Source: Spirochaetota bacterium (GTDB lineage Bacteria > Spirochaetota > Spirochaetia > Treponematales > UBA12059). From it: a stretch of 64,000 bases of DNA. Positions 42,332 to 49,753 of this stretch are shown here, piece after piece. Under the pieces are notes generated by a model that did no database searches, was not told where the DNA came from, and was given only the letters and a program-made list of their open reading frames with translations. Both the position numbers and the translations under genes were made by a program. Where the stretch lies: the NCBI GenBank assembly GCA_026398615.1, contig JAPLSN010000032.1, positions 1 through 64,000 on the forward strand, given 5' to 3'. Numbering within the stretch: position 1 is the stretch's first letter; every line of letters begins with the position of its first letter.

Positions 42332-43918
42332 TCACCGTGTCGCGATCGTCTCCGCGACACGCATGCCGTCGATGGCCGCCGACATGATGCCGCCCGCGTA
42401 CCCGGCTCCCTCGCCGCAGGGATATAGGCAGCGCACCGCGCTTTCGAGCCGCTCGTCCCTGAGTATCCTGACGGGCGACGAGGTCCTGGTTTCGACGCCC
42501 GTCAGCAGGGCGTCGGGCCGGGCGAAACCCGGGATCTTAGCGTCGAACGCGCGCATGCCCTCGCGGATGGCGCAGGCGACGTAATCGGGAAGACAGCCGT
42601 TCAGGTCGGCCAGGGCGAAGCGGCCCGTGACGGAAGGCGTCACGGCGCCCAGGGACGCGGACGGCCTGCCTTCGCTGAAATCGACGAAAGTCTGGACGGG
42701 CAGGGCGAACGCACCGCCGCCGGCTTCGAAGGCGAGCCGTTCCCACTTTCTCTGGAATTCCATCCCGGCCAGCGCTCCCTCGCCGCCGAAATCATCGGGA
42801 CCCACGGTCACGACGACGGCGCTGTTCGCGTTGGGCGAATCCCGCCGGAAGTCGCTCATCCCGTTGCAGGCGATCATGCCCGGCTCCGAGCTCGAGTTGA
42901 CGACATAGCCGCCGGGGCACATGCAGAAGGTATAGACCCCCCTGCCGTCCGCCGCGCGGTGGGTGAGCCTGTAGTCGGCGACGGGAAGGGCCGGGTGCTT
43001 CCATGCGTCCCCGTACTGCCCGCGCGAGATCATCTCCTGGGGATGCTCCACGCGGAGCCCGATGGCGAAGGGCTTGCGCTCCAGGGGCAGGCCCTGGTCG
43101 TGCAGGAAGCGGAAACTGTCCCGCGCGCTGTGGCCGATCGCCAGCACGACGGCGGCCGCATCGATCCGCTCCGAGCCGCCGACGACGACGCCCGAGGCGC
43201 GATCGCCCGAGAGCAGGATGCCCGTGACCCTGCTCCTGAAGCGGACCTCGCCTCCGAGGGAAACGATCTTTTCGCGCAGCCGTCTGACCACGCCGCGGAG
43301 GTAGTCCGTGCCGACGTGGGGTTTGGCCTCCCAGCGTATCTCCGGGGGCGCCCCAGCTTCGACGAGTTCCCCGAGTATCCTGCCCGAGCGAAAGCCCTCG
43401 TCCGCGATGGACGTGGCGAGCTTGCCGTCCGAGTAGGTGCCGGCGCCGCCCTCTCCGAACTGAATGTTGGATTCCGGGTCGAGGATTCCCGTCTCGAAGA
43501 AAGCGTTCACCGCGCGGTGGCGGGCATCCACGTCATCCCCCCGTTCGAGCAGGAGGGGTCTGTATCCGTGCTCGGCCAGGAGGAGGGCGCAGAAGAGCCC
43601 GGCGGGTCCGGCCCCGACGATGACGGGCCGTCCGTCGAGCGTGCGGCGCGGGGGGGGGAATTCGTATGTCCCGTTGACGGCCACGGACTGGATGCCGTTC
43701 CCGGTCGGGGCCGCGGATGGCTCGCGCTTCAGCTCGACGATCACGGAATAGACGAAGCGGATGTCGCGCCTGTCGCGGGCGTCGACGGATTTCCTTTCGA
43801 TCGAGAATCCGGCGAGGTCGGCGGCCCTGACGCCCAGCAGTTGGAGCGCTTTCCGCTCGATGTCGGATTGGGCGTGGTCGAGCGGCAGCTTCAGCTGCCG
43901 GATCCTGTAGAACGGCAT
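42332..43918 (-). CDS. FAD-dependent oxidoreductase (uncharacterised dehydrogenase family)
   Basis: The 528-residue protein has an N-terminal 90-residue lead, then the dinucleotide fold VIVGAGPAGLFCALLLAEHG with the Glu at the end of strand 2 (LLLERGDDVDARH). It also has FGEGGAGTYSDGKL, AIGHSARDSF, CMCPGGYVVNSS and a final GEGAGYAGGIMSAAIDG flavin loop. This is the widespread family annotated as FAD-dependent dehydrogenases; substrate unknown. ATG 43918 overlaps the TAA of the upstream barrel gene (TAATG). Nine consecutive C in the reading frame (43658-43650) encode part of FPPPR and are a possible slippage site. Confidence 0.85.
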   Translation of the reverse strand: MPFYRIRQLKLPLDHAQSDIERKALQLLGVRAADLAGFSIERKSVDARDRRDIRFVYSVIVELKREPSAAPTGNGIQSVAVNGTYEFPPPRRTLDGRPVIVGAGPAGLFCALLLAEHGYRPLLLERGDDVDARHRAVNAFFETGILDPESNIQFGEGGAGTYSDGKLATSIADEGFRSGRILGELVEAGAPPEIRWEAKPHVGTDYLRGVVRRLREKIVSLGGEVRFRSRVTGILLSGDRASGVVVGGSERIDAAAVVLAIGHSARDSFRFLHDQGLPLERKPFAIGLRVEHPQEMISRGQYGDAWKHPALPVADYRLTHRAADGRGVYTFCMCPGGYVVNSSSEPGMIACNGMSDFRRDSPNANSAVVVTVGPDDFGGEGALAGMEFQRKWERLAFEAGGGAFALPVQTFVDFSEGRPSASLGAVTPSVTGRFALADLNGCLPDYVACAIREGMRAFDAKIPGFARPDALLTGVETRTSSPVRILRDERLESAVRCLYPCGEGAGYAGGIMSAAIDGMRVAETIATR

Positions 43919-45174
43919 TAAAACCGGACCGTCCCGCCCAGGTAGTATTCCATCGGGAAGAGGTAGCTCGGAGCGTCCTTCCCGAAGAGGCGAAGGGAGG
44001 GGAAGGCCTGGAAGCGGTTGTCGTAGGCGATTCCGTCCGGGGGCGCCACGGGCACGACCCCGTCGGCCTGCGCGACTTCCGGCGAAATGAAGCGTGAAAA
44101 GAACGCGACCAGGGGGCGCCATTCCGCGCGGAAACCGAAGCTCCGCCCGAACGATAATTCGACCGCCGCCTTGAACCTTGCGCCCGCCGGCAGCCAGGGC
44201 GAGATCCCATCCCCGAGATCCAGCCGTGAAAGGACGGATCCGCCGAGGAAGAAGCGCCATCCGGAAGCCGGATCGCCCAGCTCGCGAAGGATGCCGATCT
44301 CCGGCTGCAGCCAGGTGACGACGATGGGGCTGAAGCTCGTCATGAGCCGGTTCGTGTCGATCTCGACGGTCAGGAAAAGGCCGCGGACCGGCAAGCGCGT
44401 CTCGAATTCCGGGTACAGGAAGAAGGGGAAGCCGTACATGAGGTGCAGCCCGGTGGAGGGCACGGCCTTCTGGTCCAGGCGAAGGTCCGCCCCCCCGGTT
44501 TCGATGAACACGTCCATGTCCACGGGGTACCAGCCGTACCTGGTCGCCCTGAATACGAGGCTTGAACCCTCGATTTCCTTTTCCAGGGCAAGCAGGCCGT
44601 CGTCGGGAAGCTCGAACCTCCGTCCGTCGCCGAAGGCCAGCGCCGTGCCCGGGACGCCGGCGATCCGCACGGTTGCAAGCTTCGCGCCGGAGCGGTATTC
44701 GAGCTCCTCCACGATCCGCTCGGTGATCTCGTTCCGCACGCGTTGCTCGATCCTGGGCAGGATCCGGCCCGCGGCGTCCGCGAGCGGACCGGCGAGGGTC
44801 GAAGCGATGCCGCGGGCGTCCGCCCCGCCGACGGGGAAATCGAGCGTCGCCGAACGTTCGGGGAAGAGCGCGTCGGTGAAGACCGCGCCGGCCGTCATGC
44901 CGGAACCCGTGCCGGTCCCGAAGGAGATCGCGAGGAAGGCGTCCGCGGCCTCATGCGTCTCCACGATCGCGATCGATTCGACCCCCGTCAGGGCCGTGAT
45001 GATGAGCTCGCGCGCCAGGATCCCCGACACCGCGCCCGTCGGCGTTTCCACGAAAAGCCGACGCTCGACGAGGTCGGCGGGCGCGCCGTCCTGCGCCTCC
45101 GCCGGGGCGGGCAACGCGATGATGCACAGGAGCAGGGCGAGCGCCGCGCCGCAGCGGCTTTTCAGAATTCCCAT
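43918..45174 (-). CDS. Envelope protein: periplasmic domain plus predicted outer-membrane barrel (second of a pair)
   Basis: The 418-residue protein has a signal peptide (ALALLLCIIALPAPAEA), then a first domain (about 30-160) with AREL...ALTGVESIAIVETHEAADAFLAISFG, similar in layout to lipoprotein/TolB- or FlgO-like alpha-beta folds. A PEGA-like strand pair follows (SSLVFRATRYGWYPVDMDVFIETGG), then a C-terminal region typical of a beta-barrel ending YYLGGTVRF. It overlaps the upstream gene by 13 bases and the FAD gene by one. The ribosome site is a run of seven G inside the upstream gene's last codons. Function unknown. Confidence 0.7.
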   Translation of the reverse strand: MGILKSRCGAALALLLCIIALPAPAEAQDGAPADLVERRLFVETPTGAVSGILARELIITALTGVESIAIVETHEAADAFLAISFGTGTGSGMTAGAVFTDALFPERSATLDFPVGGADARGIASTLAGPLADAAGRILPRIEQRVRNEITERIVEELEYRSGAKLATVRIAGVPGTALAFGDGRRFELPDDGLLALEKEIEGSSLVFRATRYGWYPVDMDVFIETGGADLRLDQKAVPSTGLHLMYGFPFFLYPEFETRLPVRGLFLTVEIDTNRLMTSFSPIVVTWLQPEIGILRELGDPASGWRFFLGGSVLSRLDLGDGISPWLPAGARFKAAVELSFGRSFGFRAEWRPLVAFFSRFISPEVAQADGVVPVAPPDGIAYDNRFQAFPSLRLFGKDAPSYLFPMEYYLGGTVRF

Positions 45175-46385
45175 GACGCCCCCCCGAACAGGTTGGCCGA
45201 CGGCAGGGCATCCAGGCCGAAGGTGCCGCCGAAGCGGACGCCGAGGAAGGGATCCAGGTCGCCCGAGGACGTTTCCGCGACGACTTCGAGGAAGGTCCCG
45301 TTTCCGGTTGCCGGAAAGCTCGACAGACCGCCGCGCTCGGCATAGTACCGGAGCGAGCCGGAGAGCCTCACGGGCGAATCGTAGTCGGAGAATGGGTGCC
45401 AGCCCGCCTGGATGGACAGCCTGCCCAGGGTTCCCGGATCGGCGGTCCCTGTCGGATCCATCAGGCGGGCATACGGATCCTCCGGGCTCAGCCAGGCCGC
45501 GGTGACCGAAGCCCCGAGGAAGATCCGGTCCGGCACAGGATACCAGCGGGCTCCCGCTTCGATGCCGAGGGGAAGATCGCCGCACCACGAGGCGAACGCG
45601 TCGAAGCGCCTGATCCTGGCAAGGGCGGGGAAACGCAGCTCGGTCATTTCGGGGACGATGTCGATCGTCAGTTTCCGGTCGTAATGGTCGGCCAGCTTGA
45701 GCGTGACGGAAAGCTGGGTCCCGGCCTTCGCTTCGATGGCGCAGGAGCCGTCCCGGACGGTTCCGAGTTCCCTGGGACCCGCCCATACGCCCGCGCCCTC
45801 GTCCGGCGACCGTACGGCGACGAGCACCGCCGCCCCGCGCCCGGATGGGTCGTCCACGACGCGTTTCACCACGCGGACCTTCTGGCTTCGCACCACGATT
45901 TCGGCCGGACCGAGCGGCTTGAGGGTTTCGCGCGCCCTGGCCGCCACGAGGGCCGCGACGCGGTCGATGGTATCGAAAATGCCCACGCCACCTTCGCCCC
46001 GCTCGACGAGCCCGATGGCGGCGCGGTCGGACAGCACGTCGTAGGCCCTGAGCCCGACCACGATTTCGTCGCCTTCGATCGCGTAGAACCCGATGATGGC
46101 GATGTCGGCTCCCGATCCGGCCGCGCGGCGCATCGCCGCTTCGGCGGAAAGCATGTCGTCCCGTTCCGTTTCCGCGCCGTCACCCCGTACGATCCCGTAT
46201 CCGGCGCGCTCCAGCTCGAGCGAGATGGACCGGGCGAGGACGCCGGAAAATGCGCCGCTGCCCAGCACCTCCGTCGACAGGTCGACGAAACCCGGTATGA
46301 GGGCGAAGCGCTTTCCCTCGTCCTGGGCGGGGACTGACGCCGCGAAGGATGCGAGGAAGAAGATGGCGAGGATAGGGAAGCGCAT
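45162..46385 (-). CDS. Envelope protein: FlgO/CsgG-like domain plus predicted barrel (first of a pair)
   Basis: The 407-residue protein has a signal peptide (FPILAIFFLASFAASVPAQ). A domain with LARSISLELERAGYGIVRGDG and GADIAIIGFYAIEGDEIVVGLRAYDVLSD follows. This is the pattern of CsgG/FlgO-type proteins that rebuild multi-strand assemblies at the outer membrane. A PEGA-like segment and a barrel-like C-terminus ending FGGASWEF complete it. The order of parts equals that of the next gene, so the two probably arose by duplication. ATG 46385 gives the clean signal peptide; ATG 46415 adds ten residues. Confidence 0.7.
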   Translation of the reverse strand: MRFPILAIFFLASFAASVPAQDEGKRFALIPGFVDLSTEVLGSGAFSGVLARSISLELERAGYGIVRGDGAETERDDMLSAEAAMRRAAGSGADIAIIGFYAIEGDEIVVGLRAYDVLSDRAAIGLVERGEGGVGIFDTIDRVAALVAARARETLKPLGPAEIVVRSQKVRVVKRVVDDPSGRGAAVLVAVRSPDEGAGVWAGPRELGTVRDGSCAIEAKAGTQLSVTLKLADHYDRKLTIDIVPEMTELRFPALARIRRFDAFASWCGDLPLGIEAGARWYPVPDRIFLGASVTAAWLSPEDPYARLMDPTGTADPGTLGRLSIQAGWHPFSDYDSPVRLSGSLRYYAERGGLSSFPATGNGTFLEVVAETSSGDLDPFLGVRFGGTFGLDALPSANLFGGASWEF

Positions 46386-46418
46386 ATCCGGGAAAGATAC
46401 GCCGTTCCGGAGCATTTT

Positions 46419-47747
46419 TCAATCCGGGCGCGCCCCGTGCACGCGCGCGGCTTCGAGGTCGACGCCGTTCACCGCGGTGACGCGGGCGCGGATCACGTCG
46501 CCCGGACGGCAGCTCGAGTCGTCGAGGACGACGAGGCCGTCCACGTCGGGCGCGTTCAGGTAGGCCCTGCCGATCGCCAGGTCCTCTCCCTGTATCCGTT
46601 CCTCGACCAGGACTTCGAGTTCCCGCCCGAGGAAGGCGCGCAGCCGCTCCCCGGTGATGGCGAGTTGCGCGTCCTCGATCGTGGCCTTGCGCCAGGCGGC
46701 GATTCTTTTCGGAACGCGCGCCTTGTAGGCCGCCGCGGGCGTCCCGTCTTCCCTCGAGTACACGAAGGCCCCGAGCCACTCGAGCCGGGCACGGTCCTGG
46801 AAATCGCGCAGGACGCCGAAATCGTCCGCCGTTTCCCCGGGAAACCCGACGAGGAAGGTCGAGCGGAGCGCCGCGGCCGGGAGCCTCGAACGTATCGCAT
46901 CTACCAGGCGCAGGTAGGTTCCCGTATCGCCTTTCCGGCCCATGGCGCGCAGGACGGGTTCGGCGGCGTGCTGGAAGGGTATGTCGAAGTAGGGCAGGAT
47001 GCGGGGATCGGCGGCGCAGGTCGCCAGCACTTCCATCGGGAAATGGTCGGGGTGGATGTAGAGCATCCGGACGCGGAAATCGGCATCGATGGTCCGGAGC
47101 CCGTCGAGGAGTTCGGGAAGCATGGCCCTGCCTCCGAGATCCGTCCCGTATGATCCCAAGTCCTGCCCGATCAGGTTGATCTCGAAAATGCCGCGTTGCA
47201 CGAGCGCACTGGCTTCGGCGAGGACATCGTCCATGGGCCGCGAGCGCATGCCGCCCCTGATCAGTGGAATGGCGCAGTAGGAACAGCGGTTGGAGCAGCC
47301 CTCGGCGATCTTGAGGTAGGCGCTTCGGGGAAAGGAAAACAGGCGGGTCCTGTCGACGGGCGCCGGCTGCGCGATCTTCGGGACGAGGGGCCTGCGGTCG
47401 GACGACATCGCGCGACCCGCGGCCGCGACCACATACGAAAGGTCGCCGTTGCCGAAGATACCGTCCGCTTCCCCCAGGTCGGCGGCAAGCTCGGTTCCGT
47501 ACCGCTGGGACAGGCAACCCGCGAGGAGTATGCGCTTGTCCGGCCAGGCGGCCCGCAGGGAGACGACCGCGCCGATGGATTCCTTTTTTGCGTCTTCGAC
47601 GAAGCCGCAGGAGTTCACGATGATGAGGTCGGCCGCCTCGGCGGTCTGGGTGTACGACCAGCCCGAACCTTCGAGCCGGGCGGAGATCTCCTCCGCGTCG
47701 ACCTGGTTCTTCGCGCAGCCGTGATTGTCGATGAAAAACGAGCTCAT
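46419..47747 (-). CDS. rimO: Ribosomal protein uS12 methylthiotransferase RimO
   Basis: The 442-residue enzyme has the MTTase N-terminal Cys triad (C11, C47, C78), the radical-SAM motif CSNRCSYC (C151, C155, C158) and a C-terminal TRAM-like domain. LIIVNSCGFVEDAKKESI is typical of RimO, not MiaB. It adds a methylthio group to Asp of ribosomal protein S12, using two 4Fe-4S clusters and SAM. ATG 47747 opens MSSFFIDNHGCAKNQVD, the expected beginning. It lies 11 bases after the RodZ-like gene and belongs to the minus-strand run. Confidence 0.93.
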   Translation of the reverse strand: MSSFFIDNHGCAKNQVDAEEISARLEGSGWSYTQTAEAADLIIVNSCGFVEDAKKESIGAVVSLRAAWPDKRILLAGCLSQRYGTELAADLGEADGIFGNGDLSYVVAAAGRAMSSDRRPLVPKIAQPAPVDRTRLFSFPRSAYLKIAEGCSNRCSYCAIPLIRGGMRSRPMDDVLAEASALVQRGIFEINLIGQDLGSYGTDLGGRAMLPELLDGLRTIDADFRVRMLYIHPDHFPMEVLATCAADPRILPYFDIPFQHAAEPVLRAMGRKGDTGTYLRLVDAIRSRLPAAALRSTFLVGFPGETADDFGVLRDFQDRARLEWLGAFVYSREDGTPAAAYKARVPKRIAAWRKATIEDAQLAITGERLRAFLGRELEVLVEERIQGEDLAIGRAYLNAPDVDGLVVLDDSSCRPGDVIRARVTAVNGVDLEAARVHGARPD

Positions 47748-47758
47748 GACGCCCGGTG

Positions 47759-48877
47759 TCAGTCCACGTCGTAGAGGACCAGGCTCCAGCTTCCGTTCTC
47801 TACCTGGACCCACTTGATCTGCTTGACGACCACCACGCCGGGCTGGCCCAGATCGATGTCGGCGGCCTTGCCCCCCGATGCCTGGACGATCGCCTTGCAC
47901 GAAGCCGCGTTGGATGCCCAGAGCTTCATGACGTTGTTCGCGTTGACCGTGAGCTGGTCGCTCTTGTGGTAGTAGCGCTCGTCGCGGTCCTTGCGGTCGA
48001 TCTCGTAGCGGAACATGCAGTAGTTCCGGAATGTGGCGGAGAGGACGAACGGGTACGGGCTCTTGTTGCCGGCGAAGAGCGTGACGCCCTTGGCGGGATC
48101 GACGGGCGTTTCGGAAGCGGGCGGGACTGCCGTCACCGAGGCCGGCGTCGTCCCGGCCTCGGGAACCGCGGCGGCCCGTGCGGGTTCGGGGCGGGAAAAA
48201 CGGATGAGGGCGCCGCGCGAGGGGTCGTTCTTGGCGTAGTCGCTCACAAAGATGTTGAGATCCGGCGTGTTGTCCTTGTCGAGGTCGATGGAGCCTTCCT
48301 CGCCGAGGAGGTAGAGGTTCCTCCCGACCGGCGTGTCGATGGCCACGCGCTCGGCGATCTCCGCGAGCGTGAGCCGCTGTTTTTCGCCAGAGTGCTCCAC
48401 GATGACCATGTCCCCGGGATACAGGCGCTTTTCGAGGCTTGAATCGACCAGCGCATACTCGACGGGTTTGCCCGTCTTGTCCGGCTGGGCCGTGGCGCCG
48501 TCCCGGCCATGCCCGGCGAAGAACAGGAACCAGGCTCCAGCGACGGCGGCAACCAGCGCGAAACTGAGCGCGGTGACGGCGACGATCAGGCGGATCGGCG
48601 TTTTCCGGTCCGAGATGAGTTCAGCCACCGGGACGGGCTGTTCCTGTATCCTCATGTTCTTGAAGGACGTGACGAGTTCGGCCGGGTCGAGGCCCAGGTG
48701 TTCGGCGTAGTTCCGGAGGAAGCCGATGATGTACGGATCACCGGGGAATATCGTGAAGTTGTCGTCTTCAAGGGCGGCGAGGTAGCGCCGGGCGATGTTG
48801 GTGTCGGAGGATACCTGGTCGAGGTCCAGGTTCTTGCTTTCGCGAGCCTGGCGAAGCTGTTCGCCGATAACGATCAT
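47759..48877 (-). CDS. RodZ-like cytoskeletal protein (HTH, one membrane helix, DUF4115)
   Basis: The 372-residue protein has the RodZ layout: a Cro/C1-type HTH at about 5-70 (GEQLRQARESKNLDLDQVSSDTNI...YLAALEDD), a linker, one transmembrane helix (about 96-118, LIVAVTALSFALVAAVAGAWFLFF), and a periplasmic DUF4115 part to the end. RodZ ties MreB to the wall-synthesis machinery and sets rod or coil shape. MreB genes are not in the window. The LolA-like gene lies directly upstream (19-base gap). Confidence 0.85.
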   Translation of the reverse strand: MIVIGEQLRQARESKNLDLDQVSSDTNIARRYLAALEDDNFTIFPGDPYIIGFLRNYAEHLGLDPAELVTSFKNMRIQEQPVPVAELISDRKTPIRLIVAVTALSFALVAAVAGAWFLFFAGHGRDGATAQPDKTGKPVEYALVDSSLEKRLYPGDMVIVEHSGEKQRLTLAEIAERVAIDTPVGRNLYLLGEEGSIDLDKDNTPDLNIFVSDYAKNDPSRGALIRFSRPEPARAAAVPEAGTTPASVTAVPPASETPVDPAKGVTLFAGNKSPYPFVLSATFRNYCMFRYEIDRKDRDERYYHKSDQLTVNANNVMKLWASNAASCKAIVQASGGKAADIDLGQPGVVVVKQIKWVQVENGSWSLVLYDVD

Positions 48878-48896
48878 GTACCATGCCTCGCAGTCG

Positions 48897-49583
48897 TCAT
48901 TCTTCGGTCTTGAACAGGAAGTCGTTGTAGGTGCTGGCGCCCGCGGGCAGGTCGTAGCTGAACCGGGCGATCGGGATGTTCTGGTTGGTCTTCACGTCGG
49001 AAAAGGTGAAGCTGATCGTCTCTCCCGAGATCGTGAGGCCCTCGATGCGGCGTATGATCTTCGTCTCGGGATTCACCGAGAGCTTGATGTTCCTGAAGCC
49101 TTCCGCGACGGTTCGGCGATTGAGCGAGAGCCGGATGACGTTTTCCGAAGATCCCGGTTCGAGGGGAACCGGGGAGGGGGAGGTTTCGTACGCCACCGTG
49201 TAGCTCTTCTTCAGGAGCTTGAGCCCTTCGCCCGAAGCCATTCCCGCGCCGGCCGGGCCGCTCGCGGATCCCGGGGCCACTTCCTGGGAAAGGATGGTCC
49301 GGAATTCGGGGAGGTAGACGACGAGGACTTCGCCGTTGAAACAGATGACCTGGTCGGCCGGCTGGGTGAAATCGATGCGGAGGTACGATGGGGACTTGTA
49401 GGAAACGGATCCTTTCATCGTGGTCTTCCCGCTGTCGATCGTCAGCTGGGCTTCGTAATCGGTGACCTGCCCGTAGCGCCCGGAGACGAATTCGAAGAAC
49501 TGGTCGGCGGTCTGCATGCCCTGGGCCTGCAGACCGCCGCAGAGGGCGAGCACGGCGATGCCTGTCGCTATATATCGTTTCAC
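48897..49583 (-). CDS. LolA-like outer-membrane lipoprotein carrier
   Basis: The 228-residue protein has a signal peptide (IATGIAVLALCGGLQAQ) and a LolA/LolB-type half-barrel: FFEFVSGRYGQVTDYEAQLTI, KGSVSYKSPSYLRIDFTQPADQVICFNGE, VLVVYLPEF. LolA ferries lipoproteins from the inner to the outer membrane. The GTG at 49583 is the start: the signal peptide begins there (KRYIATG) with GAGGT 8 bases upstream, and longer in-frame starts would overlap the next gene. It is in line with the RodZ-like and RimO genes. Confidence 0.8.
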   Translation of the reverse strand: MKRYIATGIAVLALCGGLQAQGMQTADQFFEFVSGRYGQVTDYEAQLTIDSGKTTMKGSVSYKSPSYLRIDFTQPADQVICFNGEVLVVYLPEFRTILSQEVAPGSASGPAGAGMASGEGLKLLKKSYTVAYETSPSPVPLEPGSSENVIRLSLNRRTVAEGFRNIKLSVNPETKIIRRIEGLTISGETISFTFSDVKTNQNIPIARFSYDLPAGASTYNDFLFKTEE

Positions 49584-49753
49584 GTGGATGACCTCGCAGG
49601 TTTTCGGGTTGCCTGTCGCGGCTCGGGTGTATCCGGAGCCGATCGATAGTATCCCGCGCCATGAAAAGAAACAAGGCTTCGGGTCCATATGGAAAGGGAA
49701 GATCGCGGCGCACGCCGGTTTGCGGGCAGGAAAGGGCCGTCGTGCGTTCGTCG

